NCBI RefSeq assembly: GCF_002498315.1
Contig: NZ_DAGX01000002.1
Location: 872,067 to 936,066 of the forward strand
Direction of reading: 5' to 3'
Length of the DNA: 64,000 nucleotides
From: Methanofollis sp. UBA420
Lineage (GTDB): Archaea > Halobacteriota > Methanomicrobia > Methanomicrobiales > Methanofollaceae
This document shows, in pieces, positions 8,392 to 16,440 of the stretch. Below the pieces are notes generated by a model that had not been told where the DNA came from, made no database searches, and was given only the letters and a program-made list of their open reading frames with translations. Each line of letters starts with the position of its first letter. Position 1 is the stretch's first letter. A program made the translations under genes and the position numbers.

Positions 8392-9345
8392 ATGAAGATC
8401 TGCCCGCGATGCAGTTATTCCAACCAGGACGACAGGGAGGTCTGCACCCGCTGCGCGTGCGACATCAGCGACAGACGCCCGCTCCGTACGGTGAGGGAGT
8501 ACCTCTTGGAGAACGCATCTCTTTTTGTCGTGCTCGGCGTCTTCGGCGCCCTTGCTTTCTACCTGACCGGCCTCCTCTCGAAGACGACCGACCCGATAAA
8601 CACCGTCCAGATCGCCGGCGACGTCGCCCTCGGCGGTGAGGCAGTGCCCTCGAATGTTTCCTTTGCCGGGAATGTCACGTACATCGCCCGGACCGTGGAG
8701 GCGGGAGGGGACTCCTTGAACATACTCCTGAACCTCAACCTCGGGCAGATCATGGAGTTCTCCGTGATCTGCGCCTATGTCATCCTCTTCATCGTTTCCT
8801 ATGCGGTCCTGAAGGAGGCGGTCCAGACCATCGACGCAAACAGGAAAGAAAACAACTTTTCCGGGTACCTCTCCCTCATCCACCACAACTTCTCCATCAT
8901 CATCTTCGTCATCACCTTCGCGTATCTCCTGGCAAACCTCCTCGTCTTCCTCATCCTGACATACACCCTCCCGATCACCAACTTCATCCACTTCCTCGCC
9001 GGCAGTGCCACGGTCCTCGTCTGCTTCGAGATCAGGGACAACATCATCTCGCGCCACTGGAGCCCGATACGGCAGGAGTTCGTCCAGGTGGCCATCATCT
9101 CCGCCACCATCGTCCTCCTCGTCCTCTCCTTCGAGTTCCTCATCAACACCGTCATCCTCCCGGTCCTCGTCTCTCTCGGCATCTCGGAGTCGGTGATGGT
9201 CGCGGTCTCCCTCTTCCTGGTCACCGACGCCATGATCATCATCTTCACACTGATCCTGATCCTGGCCCTTTTTCTTGCCCTCCTCTCCTGGAAGATCGTA
9301 CAGGCTATCAGGGAGAGGGTGCGGGGTGCGTGGCGGGAGAGGTGA
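8392..9345 (+). CDS. Zinc-ribbon polytopic membrane protein
   Basis: A 317-residue protein with an N-terminal double CxxC zinc ribbon (CPRC at residues 4-7, CTRC at 17-20) facing the cytoplasm, then about five to six hydrophobic helices. A polar, probably extracytoplasmic stretch with potential N-glycosylation sites (NVS, NVT) lies between helices 1 and 2. I do not recognise a family beyond zinc-ribbon plus transmembrane. A TATA-like element (TTTTATATAGC) sits at 8346-8356, about 40 bp upstream. Function unknown. Confidence 0.7.
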   Translation: MKICPRCSYSNQDDREVCTRCACDISDRRPLRTVREYLLENASLFVVLGVFGALAFYLTGLLSKTTDPINTVQIAGDVALGGEAVPSNVSFAGNVTYIARTVEAGGDSLNILLNLNLGQIMEFSVICAYVILFIVSYAVLKEAVQTIDANRKENNFSGYLSLIHHNFSIIIFVITFAYLLANLLVFLILTYTLPITNFIHFLAGSATVLVCFEIRDNIISRHWSPIRQEFVQVAIISATIVLLVLSFEFLINTVILPVLVSLGISESVMVAVSLFLVTDAMIIIFTLILILALFLALLSWKIVQAIRERVRGAWRER

Positions 9346-9454
9346 TAACCGTCGCCCGGCACGGTGCAGAATGACAATATTTATCGGATAAGGGCATACC
9401 GATCCAGTAACAATTGTGAACCCGCCCGCGGAGGGCAGAGAGGAGCGAAGAGAC

Positions 9455-9733
9455 GTGAACGTTCGGGTCAGAGCATTTGCACAGTTGCGTGAGGCCCTCG
9501 GGGCCGACCGCACAATGGACGTCCCGGCGGGGACGACGATGAGTACCCTGCTCGCCCTGCTCGGAGCAGAGTCGGTGCAGGCAAAAGAGGCACTTTTCGA
9601 GGAGAACGGCGACCTGAAGGGCCACGTGATCCTGATGAAGAACGGGAGACGAGTCCCGCGGTCTGAGGGAGGTACAAACGCCCTCAGCGAGGGGGACGAG
9701 GTCGCCCTCTTTCCACCGGTCGCCGGAGGATGA
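9455..9733 (+). CDS. MoaD/ThiS-type small sulfur carrier or ubiquitin-like modifier
   Basis: A 92-residue beta-grasp protein ending in Gly-Gly, as in MoaD, ThiS and archaeal SAMPs, where the C-terminal glycine is adenylated and thiocarboxylated. The family's opening V-R-x-F-A-x-L-R-E and closing G-D-E-V-A-L-F-P-P-V-A-G-G are both present. I chose GTG 9455 because GAGGAG sits nine bases upstream and translation then begins at the fold; GTG 9416 would add 13 residues. It ends 3 bp before ycaO, so it probably supplies activated sulfur to the YcaO-TfuA enzyme or simply shares its operon. That link is inference. Confidence 0.88.
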   Translation: MNVRVRAFAQLREALGADRTMDVPAGTTMSTLLALLGAESVQAKEALFEENGDLKGHVILMKNGRRVPRSEGGTNALSEGDEVALFPPVAGG

Positions 9734-9736
9734 CGA

Positions 9737-10948
9737 ATGAGACTGAACTCCTGCAAAAAAGCCTACAGGCACGAGACCCAGCGGACTGTCCCCCCAGAGG
9801 AGACGCTTCAGCGGGTCAGGGAAAAACTCCCGGCCGCCGGGATCACGCGGGTCGCAGACATCACGAACCTCGACCGCATCGGCATCCCGGTCTTCTCCAG
9901 CATCAGGCCGACGGCCGGAGACGGCGCCATCTCGGTGTACAACGGTAAAGGGGCGACGCCGACCGAGGCCGAGGTCTCCGCGATGATGGAGGGGATAGAG
10001 CGCTACTCGGCCGAGATGGACGGCATGCCAACCCTGACCGGGACATACAGGGAGATGCAGAGGGAAGGCAACCCCATCGACCCGGCAGATCTCATCCTCC
10101 CGCCGTACGCAGACCCGGAGAGGTGCATCCCCTGGGTCAGGGGCTATGACATCGCCGGCAACGAGGACGTTCTCCTCCCGGCCCATGCCGTTTTCCATCC
10201 CCTCGGGCACGAGCACGGTGACCTCTTCAGGACCAACACGAACGGCATCGCCTCGGGCAACACCCGCGAGGAGGCGATCTTCCACGCCCTCATGGAGATC
10301 GTGGAGAGGGACGCCTGGTCCCTGGTCGAGGTGACCAGGAACACCGGCCCCGCGGTCACCGGCATCAGTGACGGGATTGCGGGTGACCTCCTCGCAAAGT
10401 TCGCCGCGGCAGGCGTCGAGGTCCACCTCAAGGACATCACGAGCGACATCGGCATCCCGACAATGGCGGCGGTCGCCGACGACGTGGTGCTCAAGGACCC
10501 GGCCCTCCTGACGATGGGGATGGGCACCCACACGAACGCCGGCATCGCGGTGCTGCGGGCTCTCACCGAGGTGGCCCAGAGCCGCCTCACCCAGATCCAC
10601 GGCGCACGCGAGGACACCGACCAGGCCGACTTCAGGAAGAAGATCGGCTACGAGAGGACGAAGAGGCTGAACAAATACTGGTTCACGGACGACGGCGAGG
10701 AGGAGATCGACACGGTCCCGTCCTTCGACTCAGACGACTTCCTCACCGACATCGGCCATGTCGTCGGTCGCCTCAGAGAGGCAGGGATGAACAGAGTGAT
10801 CGTCACCGACCTGACGCGGGCGGAGATCGGCGTGCCTGTGGTGCGGGTGGTCGTGCCCGGCCTCGAAGTCTTTGCGATGGACAGGGAGAGGGCAGGAGCG
10901 CGGTGCCGGCATGCCGGAGATCATCGTCTTTCTCGGTCCGAGTCTTAA
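9737..10948 (+). CDS. ycaO: YcaO thioamidation enzyme (McrA thioglycine)
   Basis: A 403-residue YcaO-domain protein. YcaO enzymes use ATP to phosphorylate a backbone amide. In methanogens YcaO with TfuA converts one glycine of McrA (methyl-coenzyme M reductase alpha) to thioglycine. ATP-binding residues are visible in EVSAMMEGIERYSAE (about residues 77-91) and EAIFHALMEIVERDAW (about 180). The start follows GGAGGATGA closely. The 3' end overlaps tfuA by 38 nt in another frame, so the last dozen residues look unusual for the family. A methanogen YcaO next to TfuA makes the McrA role very likely. Confidence 0.93.
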   Translation: MRLNSCKKAYRHETQRTVPPEETLQRVREKLPAAGITRVADITNLDRIGIPVFSSIRPTAGDGAISVYNGKGATPTEAEVSAMMEGIERYSAEMDGMPTLTGTYREMQREGNPIDPADLILPPYADPERCIPWVRGYDIAGNEDVLLPAHAVFHPLGHEHGDLFRTNTNGIASGNTREEAIFHALMEIVERDAWSLVEVTRNTGPAVTGISDGIAGDLLAKFAAAGVEVHLKDITSDIGIPTMAAVADDVVLKDPALLTMGMGTHTNAGIAVLRALTEVAQSRLTQIHGAREDTDQADFRKKIGYERTKRLNKYWFTDDGEEEIDTVPSFDSDDFLTDIGHVVGRLREAGMNRVIVTDLTRAEIGVPVVRVVVPGLEVFAMDRERAGARCRHAGDHRLSRSES

Positions 10949-11561
10949 CGTGGAGGAGGCCCGCGTCATCCTTGACGCGGACTTTCGTCCCCCGGCCGCA
11001 CGCGGCGACATCAAGGCCGCGGCCGACGAGGGGGCGCGTATCATCGGTCTCATCGACGGGGTCTTCTTCCAGGCGTGCTCGGTCGCCCACAGGGAGGTGC
11101 TCTATGCCCTCCGCAAGGGGGTGAGGGTCCTCGGCGCGTCAAGCATGGGGGCCCTCAGGGCCGCAGAACTCGACAGCCTCGGCATGGAGGGGGTGGGCGA
11201 GGTCTACCAGGCGTACAGGGACGGGACCCTCGTCTCGGACGACGAGGTCGCCCTCGTCTTCGACCCTGAGAGCGGGACGCCCCTCTCCAAACCCCAGGTC
11301 AATATCAGGTGGACGATCAGGAAGGCCGAAGAGGAAGGAGTGATCGACGCGGCAGAGGGTGCGGCTCTTCTGGAAGCGGCGAAGGCCCTCTATTTCCCTG
11401 AGCGGACGTACGAGGCCGTCTGCGACGGGGCGACAGCGGCGATCGGAGAGGAAAAGGCCGGGCGATTCCTCGCCTTCGCCCGCACAGACGGCGTCGATAG
11501 GAAGAGGGAGGACGCTGTACTCTGCCTCCGCCGTATCAGGGAGATCGCGGGGCAGGGTTAG
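10911..11561 (+). CDS. tfuA: TfuA, YcaO partner protein
   Basis: A 216-residue TfuA-family protein. TfuA works with YcaO in peptide thioamidation and is thought to deliver or release sulfur; genetic work in Methanosarcina acetivorans requires both for McrA thioglycine. The family core is clear: FLGPSLNVEEARVIL near the N-terminus, a GLIDGVFF segment and ASSMGALRAAEL. The start at ATG 10911 begins exactly at the domain (MPEIIVFLGPSL); an upstream in-frame GTG/ATG would add non-homologous residues. It overlaps ycaO, consistent with coupled translation. The gene ends by overlapping a convergent membrane protein by 4 nt. Confidence 0.93.
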   Translation: MPEIIVFLGPSLNVEEARVILDADFRPPAARGDIKAAADEGARIIGLIDGVFFQACSVAHREVLYALRKGVRVLGASSMGALRAAELDSLGMEGVGEVYQAYRDGTLVSDDEVALVFDPESGTPLSKPQVNIRWTIRKAEEEGVIDAAEGAALLEAAKALYFPERTYEAVCDGATAAIGEEKAGRFLAFARTDGVDRKREDAVLCLRRIREIAGQG

Positions 11562-11854
11562 CCGTGCACATCGATCTCGACCTCGATCCCTCCTGACGCC
11601 GCAAAGACAAGGTTATAGATGACGGCGGCGATGCACCCGCCGATGAACCAGACGATCGCAAAGACAAACGCACCGGCCACGGCGCTCAGCGCCACCGCCC
11701 CAACCGAGGCGATCGTCCCCATACTCATCCCCGGAATGATACCGAGTCCGGTGACAAGACCGGACAGAAGCCCGTAGATCGCTCCCAGCACGGCGAAAAA
11801 CATCCCGACAGAGACCACGCCGAGCCTTTTGACGGTAATGATCTGTTGTGTCAT
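11558..11854 (-). CDS. Small membrane protein, DUF3566-like
   Basis: A 98-residue protein with two strong hydrophobic helices separated by a glycine-rich stretch (GLSGLVTGLGIIPGMSMG). The start at ATG 11854 has GGAG eight bases upstream. The opening VKRLGVVSVGMFFAVLGAIYGLLSG is typical of a small archaeal/actinobacterial transmembrane family (DUF3566-like). Function unknown. It is convergent with tfuA, overlapping by 4 nt, so it belongs to a separate transcription unit. Confidence 0.7.
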   Translation of the reverse strand: MTQQIITVKRLGVVSVGMFFAVLGAIYGLLSGLVTGLGIIPGMSMGTIASVGAVALSAVAGAFVFAIVWFIGGCIAAVIYNLVFAASGGIEVEIDVHG

Positions 11855-12085
11855 CTGCATGACTCCGCAGGGGGATGATGCACCGGGGGATATAATCATT
11901 GGGTCGGGGGAGTTTTTGCTCGGGAACGGCTGGAGTTGGAGTTTTCGGGGAATATTTACAATGATCTTGAGCTCGCTATCTTTCGCAACCCGAAAACCTA
12001 TGATTTACTAACTCAGGAGAATTCCTGTTCTGGCATGCTTATGCCGGGGGACTACCGCACCCCTCAGCGAAAACCTTCGGTTCGT

Positions 12086-12245
12086 GGCACATCGAAGATG
12101 TGCCCGAATAGGAAAATCTTCGATTTCCATACATGGCACATGGAACATTTGCCTGCTCAGAGAATCCTTGATTCTCTGTGTTCTCGAACTCGCTGACGCT
12201 CGTTCAGCGAAGGTCTTGACCTTCTTGACCTCACTCCGTTCGGTC
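12086..12245. repeat. Array of consecutive short hairpins
   Basis: At least five small inverted repeats with loops of 2-7 nt follow each other: GGCACATC-GAA-GATGTGCC (12086-12104), GGAAAATC-TTC-GATTTCC (12111-12128, one mismatch), AGAGAATC-CTT-GATTCTCT (12159-12177), CGCTGA-N7-TCAGCG (12191-12209) and AAGGTC-TT-GACCTT (12210-12223). A further GACC...GGTC pair spans 12227-12245. It is non-coding; whether it acts as RNA or DNA is unknown. Confidence 0.75.
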
Positions 12246-12370
12246 CTCAAAGACTTCATCTTCTTGACCGTGCTACCGCTCGTTTCTTGAAAATCAAATA
12301 TATTCTCATGCACCCTTCAGTCGCACCGCCGGACCCCGGCCATGAGGATGGAGACGGAGATGATATTTTC

Positions 12371-12510
12371 CCTTTTTCGAACTCTGTAGAAACACCCATC
12401 CACTAGTCGATGAGTCTCCTGATCCACAGAGGTGACGAGTGGATCAACACCCCTCCCCCTCAATTGAGACCGGGCACTTCAGAAAAGGATTTCTACACAG
12501 CCTTTTTTCG
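12371..12510. mobile_element. MITE-like element with inverted ends
   Basis: A ~140-bp stretch with related inverted ends. The left end (12371-12397) reads T-rich then ACTCTGTAGAAACACCC. The right end, read from the other strand (12510-12487), reads A-rich then GGCTGTGTAGAAATCC. No coding capacity. Similar ends occur near 35.6-35.95 kb and 58.22 kb, which suggests a non-autonomous transposon family; no transposase gene is in the window. Confidence 0.5.
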
Positions 12511-12579
12511 AATGATCGATCGCCGCAGATGATCGTCCTATCTTCCCTGGCATGAATATTTCTGTATCTCCAGCACCCC

Positions 12580-13164
12580 TCACACCACCTTCATTTCCCA
12601 GAGACGGCGGCCGGAGATCCCTTTTTTTTCGAGGTGCTCCAGTTCGTGCGCTACATTGAACGCGGTCGACCCTTCGTAGGCGAACTCCAACCCGGTCACC
12701 TCTTCGGCAGCGATCTCACTCCTCTCCGGGTCGACACGCACCCGCACCGCCCTGTCGGCCCGGACCCTGATCCTGAATGGCCTTGTCACGATGAGCCTCT
12801 CGGCCTCGTTCCCACACTTTTCAAGGCGAGAGACGGCCCCCTCCTCTGAGAGGACAGTGGGGTTCAGCAGGAGGGTGACCTCTTCGAGAGTAACGCCGGT
12901 CTTCGTCCTCTCATCCCAGAGCGTCCTTTTCCGGACGACAGAGACGGACCGCCCTTCCTCTGTCGCGTAACTCCATGCCCCACCAAAGCGCAGGGAGAAG
13001 AGGAGGGGCAGGATCGTCTCGGCAGGGAGGCCGAACCTCGCTGCAATGTCTCTTTCAGCTGCAAGATACGCGAGAACCTCCCGCATGTCCCCGGGCCCGC
13101 AGACAGGCATGTGAGGGCAATCGTATCTCTGGCAGAAAAAAGGTTCGGTTGACAGAGATGCCAT
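12580..13164 (-). CDS. Peptide-deformylase-like protein, divergent
   Basis: A 194-residue protein starting at ATG 13164 (GGGAG seven bases upstream). The N-terminus has a cysteine cluster C11, C16, C22. The C-terminal two thirds resembles the peptide deformylase fold: an NP turn (N101-P102), a cysteine at 117 in the place of the EGCLS metal cysteine, RPFRIRVRA resembling the PDF strand after it, and HELEH (173-177) in place of the HEIDH zinc helix. Motif 1 (GxGLAAPQ) appears as the weak GGAWSYA near 61. Archaea do not start proteins with formyl-methionine, so if the similarity is real the substrate must differ. The family assignment is inference. Confidence 0.6.
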   Translation of the reverse strand: MASLSTEPFFCQRYDCPHMPVCGPGDMREVLAYLAAERDIAARFGLPAETILPLLFSLRFGGAWSYATEEGRSVSVVRKRTLWDERTKTGVTLEEVTLLLNPTVLSEEGAVSRLEKCGNEAERLIVTRPFRIRVRADRAVRVRVDPERSEIAAEEVTGLEFAYEGSTAFNVAHELEHLEKKGISGRRLWEMKVV

Positions 13165-13224
13165 GGTGGCACTCCCTCTCGGACCCCTGCAAAATATATA
13201 CCGCAAAACCCTGTATGAAGGACC

Positions 13225-13692
13225 ATGAAACTCGCACCGGCCCTTGCCGCCCTGGTGATCACAGCCTTCATCGCCGGGTGTGCCGGCGGCCCGCCTCTCA
13301 GGCCGCCCGAGGTCACGGTGACAGGCATCACCGTCACCGGCCTCACCCTGGAGAGCATGGACCTGGAGGTCATCCTTGCCGTGGACAACCCGAACCCCGT
13401 GGGGGCGACGATCCAGGACGTGTCCGTGAATGTCTCCTACTCGAAGAACGGAAGAGAAGTGTTCCTCGGGTCAGGGAGAGGTGAAGAGATATCTATCCCG
13501 GCACTCAACAGGACCGAGGTCGTCATCCCGGTCACCATGGACAACCTGGCCATGCTCTCCGCGGCCAGCACCCTGATCCTCTCCGGAGAACTGGAGGTGA
13601 CGGCAGAGGGTACGATGACCGTTGATGCAGGCATCGTCTCATTCGACGTCCCCTTCGGGAAGACGACGACGGTCTCGGTCAAGGGGAAGTAG
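13225..13692 (+). CDS. LEA14/WHy-domain lipoprotein
   Basis: A 155-residue secreted lipoprotein. A signal peptide with lipobox (FIAGC, Cys19) precedes a single LEA14/WHy beta-sandwich domain, recognised by the alternating hydrophobic strands and the family turn VDNPNPVGATIQDVSV near residue 60. WHy proteins are linked to desiccation or stress tolerance, but archaeal roles are unproven. It is divergent from the deformylase-like gene with only 60 bp between start codons, so the two probably share a bidirectional promoter region containing a TATA-like AATATATACCGC at about 13191. Confidence 0.85.
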   Translation: MKLAPALAALVITAFIAGCAGGPPLRPPEVTVTGITVTGLTLESMDLEVILAVDNPNPVGATIQDVSVNVSYSKNGREVFLGSGRGEEISIPALNRTEVVIPVTMDNLAMLSAASTLILSGELEVTAEGTMTVDAGIVSFDVPFGKTTTVSVKGK

Positions 13693-13743
13693 GGCCATGC
13701 CTGCGGCCGCAAGCCTTATCAGCACCCCCCGCCCCTCTTCCCC

Positions 13744-14553
13744 GTGCAGCCTGCAAGCGGGATCGCCCGGCCCCTTGACCTGTCCTATCAGACGAACCGC
13801 ACCATAGTCCTCCTCGCCCTGGCCGCCCTCCTCGTCTCGGCCACAGTATTGGCCCTCGCCGGCACAGGCATAGTGGAGACATTGATACGCGGCTCTGCCG
13901 CCGCTCTCGCCGTCTTTCTTGCCTGGGCCCTCTGTCGGGAGGTCGATCCCGACCACGAAGTCGCCGCCCTGCTAGCGGCGGTCATGACGACCGGCGCCCT
14001 CCTCATTCTGCCTATCCCCGACATCCTCACCCTGCTCTGGGCCCTCCTCGTCATCAGGGTCGTGAACAGGACGACCGGCCGTGCTGCCACGACGACCGAC
14101 CTTGTCCTCGTCTTCCTCCTCACCCTGTGGCCCCTGTCACGGGGCTTTCTCCCGGCAGGCCCCATCGCCGCTGCGACATTCTTCCTTGATGGCCGATTGA
14201 AGGATCCCGCACGGAACCGTCTCCCCTTTGCCGCCGTCGCTCTCCTCGCCACGGCGGTCGCACTCCTTGCAACGCCCGTACACCTCGACATACCCTCCCC
14301 CGCGGCAGGCATCGGCATCGCCGCCGCGACTGTCCTGTTCATCCCGGCCATCGCCGCCTCAAAGACCGTTCATTCAAGAGAAGACAGCGGAGACCGACCC
14401 CTCGACCCGGGGAGGGTGATGACCGGGCAGGGCATCGCCCTGACCACGGGGGTATCGGCCGCGACAGCCGATCCCGGAGCACTCGCACCCATCTGGGCGG
14501 CGATCCTTGCCGTTGGGCTCTGGCACGCCGGCCTCGCCGTGCAGGGGAGGTGA
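13744..14553 (+). CDS. Polytopic membrane protein, unknown
   Basis: A 269-residue, strongly hydrophobic protein with about eight predicted helices and a short basic loop (residues ~205-225, SKTVHSREDSGDRP). It starts at GTG 13744. Charged residues inside the membrane region (REVDPDHE near 66) could be functional. I do not recognise the family. It begins 51 bp after the LEA14 gene and may be co-transcribed with it. Confidence 0.7.
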   Translation: MQPASGIARPLDLSYQTNRTIVLLALAALLVSATVLALAGTGIVETLIRGSAAALAVFLAWALCREVDPDHEVAALLAAVMTTGALLILPIPDILTLLWALLVIRVVNRTTGRAATTTDLVLVFLLTLWPLSRGFLPAGPIAAATFFLDGRLKDPARNRLPFAAVALLATAVALLATPVHLDIPSPAAGIGIAAATVLFIPAIAASKTVHSREDSGDRPLDPGRVMTGQGIALTTGVSAATADPGALAPIWAAILAVGLWHAGLAVQGR

Positions 14554-14560
14554 CCCGCAG

Positions 14561-14570
14561 CATATATATC
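14561..14570 (+). promoter_or_regulatory. TATA box of bofA-like gene
   Basis: CATATATATC at 14561-14570, centred about 26 bp upstream of the ATG at 14591. That spacing places the transcription start on the ATG itself, predicting a leaderless transcript; no real Shine-Dalgarno is present. Confidence 0.65.
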
Positions 14571-14590
14571 ATGCAGCAGACAGTAGAGGC

Positions 14591-14854
14591 ATGCTCGGAT
14601 CACTCCTCGGGATCGTCCTCGCCGTCCTCGTCGCGGTGCTGCTGTACTACTTCGTCAAAAACGTCTTCGCCCTGGTCATCAATGCCGTCCTCGGCGTCAT
14701 CGTCCTCTTCCTGATCAACCTCTTCAACCTGATGGGACTCTTTGGCAAGCCCGACATCCCGATAGACATCATCACGATCCTGATCAGCGCTCTTGGCGGG
14801 ATTATCGGCGTGATCATCGTCGTCGTGCTCCACCTGCTCGGCGTCCCCCTGTGA
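14591..14854 (+). CDS. BofA-family small membrane protein
   Basis: An 87-residue protein with two to three transmembrane helices, resembling the pro-sigmaK processing inhibitor BofA family that is widespread in archaea despite the absence of sigmaK. The family look is an N-terminal helix, the INAVLGVIVLFLINL middle helix and a terminal GGIIGVIIVVVLHLLGVPL helix. The start is fixed by the TATA box 26 bp upstream (leaderless). In bacteria BofA inhibits a membrane protease; the archaeal role is unknown. Confidence 0.8.
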   Translation: MLGSLLGIVLAVLVAVLLYYFVKNVFALVINAVLGVIVLFLINLFNLMGLFGKPDIPIDIITILISALGGIIGVIIVVVLHLLGVPL

Positions 14855-14921
14855 CGCCGGTTCGGAGACGGCACCGAAACGCAGGAGGACGGGACAGTCC
14901 GCGTCCAGGCAAACCGGTAGA

Positions 14922-14939
14922 TTTATATTTTTATTTTTA
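14922..14939 (+). promoter_or_regulatory. AT-rich promoter
   Basis: A TATA-like AT-only tract (TTTATATTTTTATTTTTA) 20-37 bp upstream of the ATG at 14959, in an otherwise GC-rich context. It implies a short leader or leaderless message. Confidence 0.55.
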
Positions 14940-14958
14940 AAAGGCAGATGCGATAATC

Positions 14959-15744
14959 ATGCCCTTTATATATTACGGCCAGGGTGTGGCCGATTGGTAC
15001 GACGACTTCCTGGAACGCCTGGTATCCCATCTCGCCCTTGAAGGGACCGAGATCACCGACGAGAAGAGGAACGGCCAGACCGCCACGATGGACGTCAAAA
15101 GGACAGGCGAACAGGGGACACTGCTGGTGGCGCCGTCCGAGAAGAACGTGAAGGTCACCTACACCGTCGTCCGGGAGAAAAAAGAGGTCGCACGGGGCCT
15201 GATGGGAGCCCTCGTCGGTGCCGGGGTCGGGAGCGTCCTCGGCGGCATCATGCGGCGCGAGGAAGGGAGCATCACCGACGCCCTCGGCGGGGCCGCCGCC
15301 GGCGGGGCGTACGAGGCGTATCATGGATACGAGGACTCACGCGAGGACAGGACCGCCTTCGCCGCCCTCCTTGCAGAGAAGGTGAAGGAGGTGGAGGACG
15401 AGATCTGGGAGATCAAAAACGCCCAGGCAGAGGCACAGGAGGCGGCCCGCGAGCGGACACGGGAGAAGAGGGCCGAAGTCGAGGCCGAGGAGGACGAGGT
15501 CAGGGCCGAACTCGAGGAGATCTCCGGCGACCTGCTGACGCTCAGGGAGGAGATCGATCTTCTCGAAGAGGACGGGCAGAAAGGGAAGGTGAAAAAGGTG
15601 CGGGCACGGACCGAACGGGCCGAACGCTTCTATACCGAGGCCGAAGACGCGTGCGACGGCGGCGAGTACGGTGCGGCCAGGTCGAAGATCCGGGCGGCAC
15701 GCTCGATGATCGAAGGGGCGATGGCGGCACTTGAGGAGGAGTGA
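14959..15744 (+). CDS. Glycine-zipper and coiled-coil protein
   Basis: A 261-residue protein in three parts. Residues 1-70 form a small alpha/beta domain. A glycine-zipper segment follows (GLMGALVGAGVGSVLGGIM and GGAAAGGAYEAY, residues 77-115) that could insert into or associate with membrane. A long, highly charged coiled coil of Glu/Arg/Lys heptads fills residues 125-250. The design resembles membrane-tethered structural or stress proteins. I do not recognise a named family. It is followed 9 bp later by a DUF3795 protein, probably in the same operon. Confidence 0.7.
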   Translation: MPFIYYGQGVADWYDDFLERLVSHLALEGTEITDEKRNGQTATMDVKRTGEQGTLLVAPSEKNVKVTYTVVREKKEVARGLMGALVGAGVGSVLGGIMRREEGSITDALGGAAAGGAYEAYHGYEDSREDRTAFAALLAEKVKEVEDEIWEIKNAQAEAQEAARERTREKRAEVEAEEDEVRAELEEISGDLLTLREEIDLLEEDGQKGKVKKVRARTERAERFYTEAEDACDGGEYGAARSKIRAARSMIEGAMAALEEE

Positions 15745-15753
15745 CCGTCACCC

Positions 15754-16053
15754 ATGGAACCCAATATCAAGACCGCTGTCTGCGGTGTGATCTGCGACGA
15801 GTGCGAGCACCGGCAGGAGTGCGGCGGATGCGACCATGTACAGGGGCGGCCCTTCTGGACGGCTTTTGTCGGCGCCGAGATCTGCCCGGTGTATGCCTGT
15901 TGCACGGGCGAACGGCACTTCGCCCACTGCGGCGAGTGCCCGGACCTGCTCTGCGAGCGTTTCACCCGGTACAGGGATCCGGACGTGGGCGAGGAGGAGG
16001 CCAGGGCCGGGCTTGAGACGAGGAAGGCGCGGCTCCTCGCCAGAGGGAAATAG
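15754..16053 (+). CDS. DUF3795 cysteine-rich protein
   Basis: A 99-residue protein with eleven cysteines, beginning CGVICDECEHRQECGGC (C10, C14, C17, C23, C26) and continuing CPVYACC and CGECPDLLC. This is the DUF3795 arrangement seen in methanogens and anaerobic bacteria and probably binds zinc or an iron-sulfur cluster. Function is unknown. The start has GGAGGAGTGA about nine bases upstream, inside the end of the preceding gene. Confidence 0.85.
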   Translation: MEPNIKTAVCGVICDECEHRQECGGCDHVQGRPFWTAFVGAEICPVYACCTGERHFAHCGECPDLLCERFTRYRDPDVGEEEARAGLETRKARLLARGK

Positions 16054-16064
16054 AGAGGCTTTCC

Positions 16065-16364
16065 TCAGCCCTTCCTCTCAAGGTTCCGGCGCGCCGTCTC
16101 GGCGACCTCGCCGATCGCCTTCTCCAGTTCGGCGCCGGCCGCTCGCGCCTTCTTCTCCAGGTGGTCGCGTCCCTCTTTTGTCCCGAAGAGGTGTTTGCCG
16201 AGGTGGACGACGTCGTCGATCGCTTTTTTCACCGAAGTCGAGGCCTCGTGCACCATCTCATCCACCTGCGGGGCCTTCGGCGTTTCAGGGGCCTCCGGGG
16301 CGGCCGCGGGTTCTCTGTCCTCGATCCACCGGCCTGATTCAAAGTGTCCCTTCTGTTCGCTCAT
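16065..16364 (-). CDS. Small charged helical protein, unknown
   Basis: A 99-residue soluble protein. A Pro/Ala/Glu-rich linker (residues 18-34) follows a short polar N-terminus, and the rest is amphipathic helix (VKKAIDDVVHLGKHLFG onward) with alternating acidic and basic residues. It resembles late-embryogenesis or apolipoprotein-like small helical proteins, but I cannot assign a family. It is convergent with the DUF3795 gene, 11 bp apart. Confidence 0.65.
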   Translation of the reverse strand: MSEQKGHFESGRWIEDREPAAAPEAPETPKAPQVDEMVHEASTSVKKAIDDVVHLGKHLFGTKEGRDHLEKKARAAGAELEKAIGEVAETARRNLERKG

Positions 16365-16440
16365 GGTTCTCAGGGATAGGTTTCCGCGGGGGAAATAAAA
16401 AGGGATGCATGGTGTTCCCGGCCAGGAACAGGGGCAGGCC

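Larger units (their letters stand above)
11855..12579. other. Gene-free region with repeats
   Basis: About 725 bp without a credible gene. It is visibly more AT-rich than its surroundings. It contains a run of small hairpins (12086-12245) and a MITE-like element (12371-12510), both listed separately. Short open frames here are interrupted and show no family resemblance. Confidence 0.7.
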
